Assembly: GCA_002457295.1 (NCBI GenBank)
Contig: NTKF01000015.1
Location: 1 to 29,440 of the forward strand
From: Flavobacteriales bacterium MED-G22
Lineage (GTDB): Bacteria; Bacteroidota; Bacteroidia; Flavobacteriales; Flavobacteriaceae
DNA length: 29,440 nucleotides
Reading direction: 5' to 3'
In this document: positions 1 to 7,903 of the stretch, piece after piece
Layout: every line of letters starts with the position of its first letter
Numbering within the stretch: the stretch's first letter is position 1
Notes under the pieces: model-generated
The model's database searches: none
Seen by the model: the letters and a program-made list of their open reading frames with translations, nothing else
Told to the model about the DNA's origin: nothing
Translations under genes and position numbers: made by a program

Positions 1-1
1 T

Positions 2-796
2 AATCACAGTCCATTTATATCGAGTGGAAAAAATGATACCCCAGACGCTACACTCTTTGCCAAAGAAATGGGGTTTGAGGACTACGACAATAATCGTTCT
101 ATTCGTTTTAAAGAACTCATTGAGTCAAAAGATAAGATTAGTTATCAAGATTTCAAGCGCATTAAATATGACCATTCATACCCAAAACCCTATCATTTTA
201 GCTGGATGAATATTGATTATCTTGACTTAATTAAACCAGAAGATTATCCAGAAATAGAAACGTTAATCTCACGCGTTCAAAATTGGGACAGAAAAGCAGC
301 AGCAAATTCGTTAGGTGCTGGAACATTTGCTTGTTTATATGATAAGTTAAAAAAGGTATATCGCAAATTACCAGAACCCAAAATAATCCCAATAACCATT
401 TTAGTAGATGCTTTTCATCATACTAAAGAACATTTTATAAAGTATTTTGGAACGATGGACGTATCACTTGGTGATTACCAAAAACTTGTAAGAGGAGATA
501 AAGAAATACCTATTTTTGGTCTTCCAGATGTGATCACTTCCATGGCTTCAAGACCCTACCAAAATGGACAGACTAGGGTGGTTAGTGGAGAATCCTATAT
601 TGCCTTGGTGGAATTTGACAGGAATCAGCCAAATCCAAAGATTGAGACAGTCATTTCATATGGAAGTTCGGAGAATGCCTCTTCTCCTCATTTTGACGAT
701 CAAATGGAATTGTATGCCGCTTTTAAAACAAAACCTATGACTTTAGACAAGGATGAGGTTTACGCAAATGCAAAGCGAATTTATCATCCTCAATAA
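2..796 (+). CDS. Penicillin acylase family protein, C-terminal part (5' end outside window)
   Basis: The reading frame is open from base 2, ahead of the first ATG at 68, so the gene starts outside the window. The 264 visible residues match the end of the beta chain of penicillin acylase / acyl-homoserine-lactone acylase N-terminal-nucleophile hydrolases. Visible marks are N-H-S-P-F near the start, a G-[FL]-E-x-Y-D-N-N-R-S-x-R-F-K-E-L stretch, I-S-Y-Q-D-F-K-R-I-K-x-D, and near the end S-G-E-S-Y-I-A-L-V-E-F-D followed by Y-G-S-S-E-N-A-S-S-P-H-F-D-D-Q. The family cleaves amide bonds and is normally made as an exported precursor that cuts itself. The nucleophile and any signal peptide lie outside the window. 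The substrate cannot be told. It converges on bshA with 8 bases between the stop codons. Confidence 0.85.
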   Translation, partial: NHSPFISSGKNDTPDATLFAKEMGFEDYDNNRSIRFKELIESKDKISYQDFKRIKYDHSYPKPYHFSWMNIDYLDLIKPEDYPEIETLISRVQNWDRKAAANSLGAGTFACLYDKLKKVYRKLPEPKIIPITILVDAFHHTKEHFIKYFGTMDVSLGDYQKLVRGDKEIPIFGLPDVITSMASRPYQNGQTRVVSGESYIALVEFDRNQPNPKIETVISYGSSENASSPHFDDQMELYAAFKTKPMTLDKDEVYANAKRIYHPQ

Positions 797-804
797 ACAA
801 TTTT

Positions 805-1938
805 TTAAAGTTGTGGCTTTAATACATTTTGATAGAGGACTTCATATTGAGGAATAACTTTTGATATGTCGAATTTATTTGCCTGAAGATAAGCTTGATG
901 TTTAAACTTCAAATGCAACTTAGTATCTGATAAAATTCTAATGGCTTCTTCTGCCATAGTGTCTACGGCACCAACAGGACAAAGAATACCCGAATAATTT
1001 TGAATATTAACTTCAGGTAGCCCACCCACATTTGTTGAGATTACTGGAACCTGATGCAACATAGCTTCTAAGGCAGCCAAACCAAAGCTTTCTTGTTCTG
1101 AGGGGAGCAAGAATAAATCAGAATAACAAAGAACTTTTTCAATCTCATCACTTTTTCCTAAAAAAACTACTTTTGATTCTAAATGGTGTTTTTCACAATA
1201 GCGCTGTGCCATTGCTTTATCTGGGCCATCACCAACCATCATTAGTTTTGCGGGAACTTTTTCTATTATTTTTTCAAAGGTATTGATCACATCTAAGACA
1301 CGTTTCAATGGTCTAAAGTTGCTTATGTGTGTTATTATTTTTTCTTCTTCTTTTTCTGCAAGCAAGGATCGCTTGCAGGGAAGTTCTTTGCCTTCAAATT
1401 TTTTAACATCAATGAAATTAGGAATTACATGAATGTCTTTTTTAACCTTGAAAAGTCTCAATGTATCTTTTCTTAAACTTTCTGAAACTGCAGTAACGTA
1501 GTCAGAGTGATTAATGCTAAAGGTCACTGCTTTTTTATAAAAAGGGTGGCGACCGACTAGGGTTATATCTGTTCCATGTAGGGTTGTAATGATTGGGAGA
1601 TGAATTCCATCATCTGCAAGCATTTTTTTGGTCATATAAGCTGCATAGGCATGAGGAATGGCATAATGAACATGTAAAACATCAATATTATAGTCATTGA
1701 CTACTTGCACTAGTCGGCTTGATAAGGCCAATTCATAGGGTTGATATTGAAACAAAGGATAGTCTGGTACATACACCTCATGATAAAACAAATTTTGGTT
1801 TAAAGCTTCTAAACGGACAGGCTGTTTATAGGTGACAAAATGAATTTCATGCCCTTTTTTTGAGAGGGATATCCCTAACTCCGTAGCAACAACACCACTA
1901 CCTCCATAGGTGGGGTAACAAACGATAGCAATTTTCAA
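805..1938 (-). CDS. bshA: N-acetyl-alpha-D-glucosaminyl L-malate synthase BshA
   Basis: First enzyme of bacillithiol synthesis: it transfers GlcNAc from UDP-GlcNAc to L-malate in the cytoplasm. The 377 residues are full length for the family. The N-terminus reads M-K-I-A-I-V-C-Y-P-T-Y-G-G-S-G-V-V-A-T-E-L-G, the BshA form of the GT4 glycine-rich loop. H-V-H-Y-A-I-P-H-A lies near residues 89-97. The GT4 E-x7-E motif is E283 to E291, followed by the nucleotide-sugar loop. The start codon is TTG; the next residues match the family start exactly, so I accept it. It is the last gene of a seven-gene operon, 11 bases after the GH3 fusion gene. The later enzymes BshB and BshC are not in the window. 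Confidence 0.95.
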   Translation of the reverse strand: MKIAIVCYPTYGGSGVVATELGISLSKKGHEIHFVTYKQPVRLEALNQNLFYHEVYVPDYPLFQYQPYELALSSRLVQVVNDYNIDVLHVHYAIPHAYAAYMTKKMLADDGIHLPIITTLHGTDITLVGRHPFYKKAVTFSINHSDYVTAVSESLRKDTLRLFKVKKDIHVIPNFIDVKKFEGKELPCKRSLLAEKEEEKIITHISNFRPLKRVLDVINTFEKIIEKVPAKLMMVGDGPDKAMAQRYCEKHHLESKVVFLGKSDEIEKVLCYSDLFLLPSEQESFGLAALEAMLHQVPVISTNVGGLPEVNIQNYSGILCPVGAVDTMAEEAIRILSDTKLHLKFKHQAYLQANKFDISKVIPQYEVLYQNVLKPQL

Positions 1939-1949
1939 AATCTTTTTTT

Positions 1950-4853
1950 TTAATCTACCAAAGCCTTATAAACAACCTCTCGCACTCTAGTGCGTATGTT
2001 GTGTTTACCCAACAGTTTATTGTCCATGGTAGGATAGGTTCTATTTGACAAAAATACAATAACCATTTCATTTTCAGGATCAGCCCAAGCATAAGTTCCC
2101 GTAAAACCGTAATGTCCAAAACTAGTTGGGGAAGGTTGCCCCTTGCAATCACTTGAGCCATCATTAAGTTCTGGTTTATCAAATCCTACTCCCCTCCTAT
2201 TGTCTTTATCACAATAATAGCAAGTATTGAATTGATTGATCACACTTTTTGAAAGTAGTTTTTTTCCTCCATAATAGCCTCCTTGTATATACATTTGCAA
2301 CACAACTGCTACATCAAATGCATTTCCAAATAACCCAGCATGACCCCCCACACCTCCCTGCATGGCTGCACCCATATCATGAACAAAACCATGTAAGAGT
2401 CGATTTCTAAAATAGGTGTCAATTTCACTGGGTATTACTAATGAGTCTGGTACTTTTTTATAGGGCTTATACGTCATTGTCTTCAGTTTTAATGGCTTAA
2501 TTAGTAAGCTTTCTACTTGCTCATCAAGACTTTTATTCTCCTTTTCTTCCAAATATTTTTTTAATAAATAATAGGGAAGATCAGAGTAAACATAATCTAG
2601 CGAGTCTAGCAGAGGACTTTCTTTGATAGTTTGTTCAATAATTTCAATGTAATTTTTATCTAGATAAAGGTTTTTTGCCACTGGAATAGTGAAATTTTCT
2701 GTTGCGTTTGGAGAATAAAATTTAGCATCAGGTTTTGCTTCTTTAGTCAATGTCATCTTATAAAAAGGAATCCATGGAATGAGTTGAGCATAATGACTCA
2801 ACATGGCCTTTAGGGTAATGTCTGCCTTATTGCTTTGCTCCCATTCAGGCAACATTTCTTTAACTTTAGTAGAAAGGCTTATTTGGTTTTTCTCAACAGC
2901 ATCGATAATCAAAGGCATTGTACCTATAATTTTAGTTAATGAAGCTAAATCATATAGATGATGATTGGCAACCTTTCTTTTTTTTCTATAAGTGTGATGA
3001 CCAAAACTTTTCTGATAAACAACCTGTCCACGTCGAGCCACTAGCATCTGAATGCCAGGAGTCATCATTGAATCTATTGCAATTTTGGCCAATTCATCTA
3101 AACCTTTTAGCTTCTCAGGATCAAATCCAACTTGAGCAGGGGTAGCATACCCTAATCTATCGATGGAGTCTAAAAATAATCCATGACCCACAGAATATCT
3201 TTTTTCAACACTTATTGGTAAAGTCCCATAGGTTCCAATAACTCCAAAAAGAATTTCAACACTAAGTTGTTGAGCTATGGCACTGTTTTGATAACTCCAC
3301 AAAATTGCATCAATATTTTGAATTTCTGAAATCTGAGCTAAGGCATAAGGTCGAACAAATCCATTCAGTATTATCTTTTTATGCTGAGCAAGAACCTTGA
3401 TTATTGCAAGTTCTTTTTCATTGAAGTTTGAGGCTTTCCATGGATTTTCATTGGAACGATGAAAACTAATAATCAATGTATCAAAAGGGGCTGTTTTAAC
3501 CAATGCATTTTCTGGAGTTATATCGATAATTGACGTAATAGGTGCATAACGGTTTAACTGTTTCTGATATGCTACGCTAGAGGCATCTCCCAACGTAATA
3601 TGGGCTAAGGAAGTTTTTTTGCTTAAAGGAAGGAGACGGTTTTCGTTTTTAACTAGTGTAATTGCCTTTGCCATTGCTTGTGCATAAAGCAAGGTGTCTT
3701 GGGGTGCGTTTAAATCTTTATACAAACCGTCAATTTTCACTGGCTTATAGTTGTGCAACCCTGCTTTATATTTTGCCATCAAAATTTTCTTTACAGAATG
3801 TGCCAATCGACTTTCTGAAACAATACCCTTCAAATAAGCTTTTTCAATAGCTTCAATGCCTTTAGGAATATCAAGTGAAATCAAGAGCATATCTTGACCA
3901 GCCTGGAAAGCTGTTAAATCAACGTTTTCTGAAGAAGAAAAATTTGCTACTCCTTTCATATTAAGAGCATCAGTCACGATCAACCCATTAAATCCCAATT
4001 CCTTTTTCAATTTTTCTTGAATTAAGGCTGTTGAAAGGGATGTAGGCAAACCATTCGGAGACCATGGGGGAACGTCGAGGTGCGCAACCATAACCGAAGT
4101 TAACCCTTCATTAATCAACTTTTTATAGGGCAGTAAAGATGTTTGATCTAAGTCACTTTGAGATATGTCTACCCTGGGCAACGTTTTATGAGAATCTTGA
4201 GCAGTATCTCCATGTCCCGGGAAATGTTTTCCAGACGTTAAAATTCCAACGTCATGGTGTCCTTTCATCAAGGCTAAGGCTTTAGTACTCACTTGCACTG
4301 GGTCTTCTCCAAATGACCGATTGCCAATAATGGGATTATTAGGATTTGTATTAACGTCTAATACTGGACCATAACTCATATGAACTCCTAATCTTTTTTC
4401 CTGTTCAGCCATACGGCGGCCAATTTTTCTTATCAATGAGGTATCTTGAATTGCGCCTAATGTCATTTGCCAAGGAAATCGAGCAACACTATCAAGACGC
4501 ATTGAAGGCCCCCATTCTGCATCCATCGCAACTAGCAACGGAACTTTAGAAGCTTTCTGAAAGGCATTAAGCCAATGGGATTGTTTTTTAGGACCACCTA
4601 AAGAAAAAATGACACCACCAATATGATGCTTTTCTATTAGCTCTTTCATTTTTTGAAAATGAAGATTATCTCTTTCACTAAATACCATTGGCATAAACAA
4701 TTGCCCAATTTTTTCTTTGAGGGACATTTTGCTATACACTTGATTAACCCACTCTTGCTGTAGTTGTTGATTGGGTTTAGGAACAGCTAAAGGGTCAAAC
4801 TGTTGTGCAGATAACGAGGTGACAGTAAGAAAATAAACAAAAAAATATTTCAT
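1950..4853 (-). CDS. Glycoside hydrolase family 3 / serine hydrolase (beta-lactamase-like) fusion, exported
   Basis: A 967-residue two-enzyme protein. I start it at the ATG at 4853, which overlaps the upstream stop as TAATG and directly precedes a signal peptide (K-Y then a hydrophobic core, cut near S-A-Q-Q). The longer frame from 4874 adds seven residues and buries the signal. Residues about 40-370 are a NagZ-like GH3 domain with K-H-F-P-G-H-G-D-T near 209 and nucleophile Asp295 in V-T-D-A-L-N-M. Residues about 380-560 resemble a GH3 C-terminal domain. Residues about 575-965 are a class-C-beta-lactamase-like fold with S638-x-x-K641, Y-S-D near 756 and H-Y-G-F-T-G-T near the end. All catalytic motifs are intact. 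Likely role: periplasmic turnover of peptidoglycan fragments; the exact substrate of each half is unknown. Such fusions occur across Bacteroidetes. Confidence 0.92.
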   Translation of the reverse strand: MKYFFVYFLTVTSLSAQQFDPLAVPKPNQQLQQEWVNQVYSKMSLKEKIGQLFMPMVFSERDNLHFQKMKELIEKHHIGGVIFSLGGPKKQSHWLNAFQKASKVPLLVAMDAEWGPSMRLDSVARFPWQMTLGAIQDTSLIRKIGRRMAEQEKRLGVHMSYGPVLDVNTNPNNPIIGNRSFGEDPVQVSTKALALMKGHHDVGILTSGKHFPGHGDTAQDSHKTLPRVDISQSDLDQTSLLPYKKLINEGLTSVMVAHLDVPPWSPNGLPTSLSTALIQEKLKKELGFNGLIVTDALNMKGVANFSSSENVDLTAFQAGQDMLLISLDIPKGIEAIEKAYLKGIVSESRLAHSVKKILMAKYKAGLHNYKPVKIDGLYKDLNAPQDTLLYAQAMAKAITLVKNENRLLPLSKKTSLAHITLGDASSVAYQKQLNRYAPITSIIDITPENALVKTAPFDTLIISFHRSNENPWKASNFNEKELAIIKVLAQHKKIILNGFVRPYALAQISEIQNIDAILWSYQNSAIAQQLSVEILFGVIGTYGTLPISVEKRYSVGHGLFLDSIDRLGYATPAQVGFDPEKLKGLDELAKIAIDSMMTPGIQMLVARRGQVVYQKSFGHHTYRKKRKVANHHLYDLASLTKIIGTMPLIIDAVEKNQISLSTKVKEMLPEWEQSNKADITLKAMLSHYAQLIPWIPFYKMTLTKEAKPDAKFYSPNATENFTIPVAKNLYLDKNYIEIIEQTIKESPLLDSLDYVYSDLPYYLLKKYLEEKENKSLDEQVESLLIKPLKLKTMTYKPYKKVPDSLVIPSEIDTYFRNRLLHGFVHDMGAAMQGGVGGHAGLFGNAFDVAVVLQMYIQGGYYGGKKLLSKSVINQFNTCYYCDKDNRRGVGFDKPELNDGSSDCKGQPSPTSFGHYGFTGTYAWADPENEMVIVFLSNRTYPTMDNKLLGKHNIRTRVREVVYKALVD

Positions 4854-5335
4854 TAAAAAAGGCTGTTGTGCCAACTAAATTCAGCTAAGGTCTCCCAGTT
4901 TGACAGAAAATCTCTTTTAGTTTGAACTAGGTTATTGAATACTGTAGTTGATTTGGAGAACTCACCTTGCCTAGCTAATCTTTTAAATTCATGTAAAGCA
5001 AGGTGTTTTATTTGGTCGTCTTTTTTATAGGTGATGAGCATTCTATCAAATAAATCCACTTTAAATTTCCTTTCTAATTGTTTAAGAAAATGAACAGATG
5101 CATCAATAGAACATCCACTGGCTAAATTTTTGTTTTCATTGAGTCCAATAACGATAAAGTTATTGTATGGTATTGAAAAACTTGCTTCTAAGGCCTGCTG
5201 GTGGGCTGTCCACTGGGTTAAAAAAGCGATTAACTCTTGCTCAATTGCAATAACTTCTTTGTCGCTTAGATGTCGGTTGGTAGCATAAATCCAAACTCTG
5301 GCCTCATCGGGCAATCGGTCAAAGGGCACATACAT
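4853..5335 (-). CDS. Conserved 160-residue protein, often labelled 'ABC transporter ATPase' without support
   Basis: A small soluble protein beginning M-Y-V-P-F-D-R-L-P-D-E-A-R-V-W-I-Y. I recognise this family from flavobacterial genomes, where it often carries the label ABC transporter ATPase, but there is no Walker A (GxxxxGK[ST]), no ABC signature and no membrane segment here. A central stretch A-S-G-C-S-I-D-A-S-V-H-F holds the most notable cysteine, and basic and acidic helices follow. The gene is 3 bases after the CCG-domain Fe-S gene, and its TAA overlaps the next ATG, so translation of the GH3 fusion gene is probably coupled to it. Function unknown; tight placement suggests a link to the Fe-S pair or to wall turnover. 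Confidence 0.85.
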   Translation of the reverse strand: MYVPFDRLPDEARVWIYATNRHLSDKEVIAIEQELIAFLTQWTAHQQALEASFSIPYNNFIVIGLNENKNLASGCSIDASVHFLKQLERKFKVDLFDRMLITYKKDDQIKHLALHEFKRLARQGEFSKSTTVFNNLVQTKRDFLSNWETLAEFSWHNSLF

Positions 5336-5338
5336 GTT

Positions 5339-6130
5339 TTATAAATTTTTGGCTTGAACAATTAGTTCTGCTATGTCTAAAACTTTCACTTCCTCTTCTT
5401 TGTGATTATTTTTGATTCCATCACGCATCATGGTTTTACAAAAAGGGCATCCAGTGGCAATATAATTAGGTGCTGTGTCTAGAGCTTCTTTTGTGCGCAT
5501 TAGATTAATTTCTGTTTTTCCTTCTTCAGATTCTTTAAACATTTGAGCTCCACCGGCACCGCAACATAGCCCTTTGGATTTACAACTTTTCATCTCAGTT
5601 AGAGCCAGTTGGAGACTCTTTAGTAAATGACGAGGAGCTTCAAATACTTGATTAGCTCGACCTAAATAACATGGGTCATGGTAGGTTATTCGTTTACCCT
5701 TAAATGTTGTTTCTGAAATTTTAAGTTTCTCTGTTTCTAAAAGATGCTTTAAAAATTGGCTATGATGGTAAACTTCATAATGCCCATCAAGGGCAGAATA
5801 TTCATTTTTTAGGGTGTTAAAACAGTGAGGACATGTGGTTATGATTTTTGTGACACCGTAGTGGTTTAGGCGCTCAATATTTTGTAGGGCTTGGGCTTGA
5901 AATAAAAATTCATTTCCAGCTCTTTTGGCTGGATCTCCGGTGCAACTTTCTTCGTCTCCCAAAACTGCAAAAGAAGTTTGGGTGTGTGAAAGGATTTTAA
6001 CAAATGCCTTTGTTACACTTTGCGCTGCTTCATCAAAACTACCTGCACAGCCTACCCAAAAAACCACTTCTGGAGACTCTCCCCGGGCATGAAGCTCTGC
6101 TAATGTGTTGATTTTTATTTCTGTAGACAT
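5339..6130 (-). CDS. Two-CCG-domain (Fe-S)-binding protein, HdrB/HdrD-like
   Basis: A soluble 263-residue protein with two cysteine-rich CCG domains, the type found in heterodisulfide reductase HdrB/HdrD, glycolate oxidase GlcF, LutA and EtfD. Domain 1 has Cys28 (V-G-C-A-G-S), Cys63 (E-S-C-T-G-D) and Cys100-x-x-Cys103; the usual CC pair is replaced by S-C. Domain 2 is complete: Cys154 (H-D-P-C-Y-L-G-R), Cys189-Cys190 (L-C-C-G-A-G-G) and Cys228-x-x-Cys231. Domain 2 probably binds a noncubane 4Fe-4S cluster. The membrane 4Fe-4S protein two genes upstream lacks CCG domains, so the two together would rebuild one HdrD/EtfD-like enzyme. The donor and the acceptor (likely menaquinone) are inferred. 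Confidence 0.9.
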   Translation of the reverse strand: MSTEIKINTLAELHARGESPEVVFWVGCAGSFDEAAQSVTKAFVKILSHTQTSFAVLGDEESCTGDPAKRAGNEFLFQAQALQNIERLNHYGVTKIITTCPHCFNTLKNEYSALDGHYEVYHHSQFLKHLLETEKLKISETTFKGKRITYHDPCYLGRANQVFEAPRHLLKSLQLALTEMKSCKSKGLCCGAGGAQMFKESEEGKTEINLMRTKEALDTAPNYIATGCPFCKTMMRDGIKNNHKEEEVKVLDIAELIVQAKNL

Positions 6131-6133
6131 CGT

Positions 6134-6583
6134 TTAATGTTGGTCTTTACCATCGTCGAAAACTTCGATAGTAACCTCTTTTTCAATTAACTCAGTAAAT
6201 TTTCCATTATAACGTGTGGCTCTTACCAGATGATTATCTATCCAATGATAGTTTCCACCACGAGGTTTACCCATCAAAAGACTGTGGTATTTGAAGCCAT
6301 TAGATTTCAACCATTTTTCGGTTACCTCTCGGTGGGATTCTACTCTGGAAGTGAAAAAACAAATCAAATGACCATCGTTATACCACTTATTTAAAGTTTT
6401 CAATGCATCAGGGTATACTTTTGCAGTGGCCATGCGGTCTGGCTCTTCGTTTGGAATATCATCACAGATAGTTCCATCAATATCTATCAAATAGTTTTTA
6501 ATTCCTGGTGGTAGCACTGGACTCACATCCTCCCCTTTTTCTATTTTTCGATGTAAATAATTTTCTGCTTCTTCTCGTTGCAT
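6134..6583 (-). CDS. HAD-superfamily hydrolase-like protein
   Basis: A 149-residue protein with the core HAD motifs: motif I D34-I-D36-G-T, motif II F-F-T-S-R near 76-80, a lysine at 106 (M-G-K-P-R) for motif III and Asp116 (W-I-D-N) for motif IV. This supports a Mg-dependent phosphohydrolase or nucleotidase fold. Related flavobacterial proteins are sometimes named phosphoheptose isomerase, but no SIS domain is visible here and I would not use that name. There is no large cap domain, so the substrate could be a large molecule or a small phosphate ester. It lies between the two Fe-S genes, 6 and 3 bases away, and must be cotranscribed with them. The substrate is unknown. Confidence 0.88.
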   Translation of the reverse strand: MQREEAENYLHRKIEKGEDVSPVLPPGIKNYLIDIDGTICDDIPNEEPDRMATAKVYPDALKTLNKWYNDGHLICFFTSRVESHREVTEKWLKSNGFKYHSLLMGKPRGGNYHWIDNHLVRATRYNGKFTELIEKEVTIEVFDDGKDQH

Positions 6584-6589
6584 ATTAGT

Positions 6590-7897
6590 TTATTTGTTTA
6601 TTAATTCTTGACTCCAGAGTAGTCGATCTTTTTGTGAATATGGCCAGGGGGCTCCATTATTTTCGATGTTACTCATCATATTATTTAATTCAGCAGGAGC
6701 AGCAGACTGTTCCATAACCAGATATTTTCTCATATCCATAATAATTGATAATGGATCTATTGCAATAGGACAGGCCTCAACACAGGCATTACAGGAGGTA
6801 CAAGCCCAAAGTTCTTCACGCGATATATAGCCGTCCAGCAAATATTTTTCTGTTCCATTAGCTTCTTTTTTATTGTCTAAAGAGGCCAATCGATCACGGG
6901 TATCCATCATAATTTTTCGAGGTGAAAGCTTTTTCCCGCTTAAATTTGCAGGACAAACGTCTGTGCATCTTCCACACTCCGTGCAACTATAGGCATTCAT
7001 TAATTGAACCCAATTCAAGTCAGTGACATCTTTAGCACCAAATCTTTCTGGGATTTCTTCTGGTGACCCTTCATCTGTGGGGAAATTGAGCAGCATTTTT
7101 ACCTCTGAGGTGATTGAACCATCCACTGGAAAAGATCCGTAAGGTTTTAAATTGGCATAATAAACGTTTGGAAAACCCAAAAGAATATGTAGGTGTTTGG
7201 AATAATACAAATAGTTTAAGAAAAATAATATTCCTAGAATGTGTAACCACCAAAAGGAACGCTCAAAAAGAACAAGCATCGTAATACTTAGATCGTCAAA
7301 AAGAGGAGTTAAAAATTGAGAAATTGGAAAGGCTCCTGCTGTCAAATAATCTGGATGTTGCCCTTGTAAAAGACTATCTGTGGCGTTCATACTTAAAAAA
7401 AGAAACATAAGTACAATCTCAAAGTAGAGTATATAATCAGCATCTTTTTTGGGCCATCCTTTCATCTCTGGCTTCCAAAAACGTTGAAGTCTAATCAGAT
7501 TGCGTCTTATCCAGAAAACAATAGCTGCTAATAAAACACCAAAGGCTAAAATTTCAAAACTCCCAATCAAGAAAGCATAACTAGATCCAAGGATAGGTGC
7601 AAATAGGCGATGCGTCCCCAAAAGGCCATCTAGTGTAATTTCAAAAAGTTCAATATTAATTATAATGAAACCAAAATATACTACAAGGTGCAATATGCCA
7701 GAAACGGGTTTACTTAACATTTTGTTTTGTCCTAAGGCCAAATACAAAACATGACGCCAACGGAGTGCTTTTTGATCGTTTCTACTTACCGGTCTTCCTT
7801 TTAAAATATTTTTTCTAATTCGTTTTAAATTAAAAAGAAAGAACCCTAACCCAATGGCTAGCACAATCAAAAAAAATAGCTGAGCTAATTTTTCCAT
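6590..7897 (-). CDS. Membrane-bound 4Fe-4S dicluster protein, HdrE/NarI-like membrane domain
   Basis: A 435-residue inner-membrane electron carrier. The N-terminal half (about 1-240) has several hydrophobic segments, near 5-23, 65-88, 105-130, 155-172 and 205-232, resembling the NarI/HdrE cytochrome b fold. His70, His96, His219, His235 and His237 are possible heme ligands, which is inference. The C-terminal half carries two cysteine sets, C305-x2-C-x2-C-x3-C-P and C366-x2-C-x2-C-x3-C-P, the bacterioferredoxin pattern for two 4Fe-4S clusters. It has no CCG domain; that part is encoded by the second gene downstream. The combination equals the domain set of EtfD or HdrDE, so it likely passes electrons to menaquinone. 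It begins 6 bases after mlaD. Confidence 0.92.
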   Translation of the reverse strand: MEKLAQLFFLIVLAIGLGFFLFNLKRIRKNILKGRPVSRNDQKALRWRHVLYLALGQNKMLSKPVSGILHLVVYFGFIIINIELFEITLDGLLGTHRLFAPILGSSYAFLIGSFEILAFGVLLAAIVFWIRRNLIRLQRFWKPEMKGWPKKDADYILYFEIVLMFLFLSMNATDSLLQGQHPDYLTAGAFPISQFLTPLFDDLSITMLVLFERSFWWLHILGILFFLNYLYYSKHLHILLGFPNVYYANLKPYGSFPVDGSITSEVKMLLNFPTDEGSPEEIPERFGAKDVTDLNWVQLMNAYSCTECGRCTDVCPANLSGKKLSPRKIMMDTRDRLASLDNKKEANGTEKYLLDGYISREELWACTSCNACVEACPIAIDPLSIIMDMRKYLVMEQSAAPAELNNMMSNIENNGAPWPYSQKDRLLWSQELINK

Positions 7898-7903
7898 AAT
7901 GCT

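Noticed and set aside
24..209. Short plus-strand frame at the left edge
   Set aside because: It overlaps the penicillin-acylase frame, which is open from base 2 and has clear family similarity; the short frame shows no recognisable protein.
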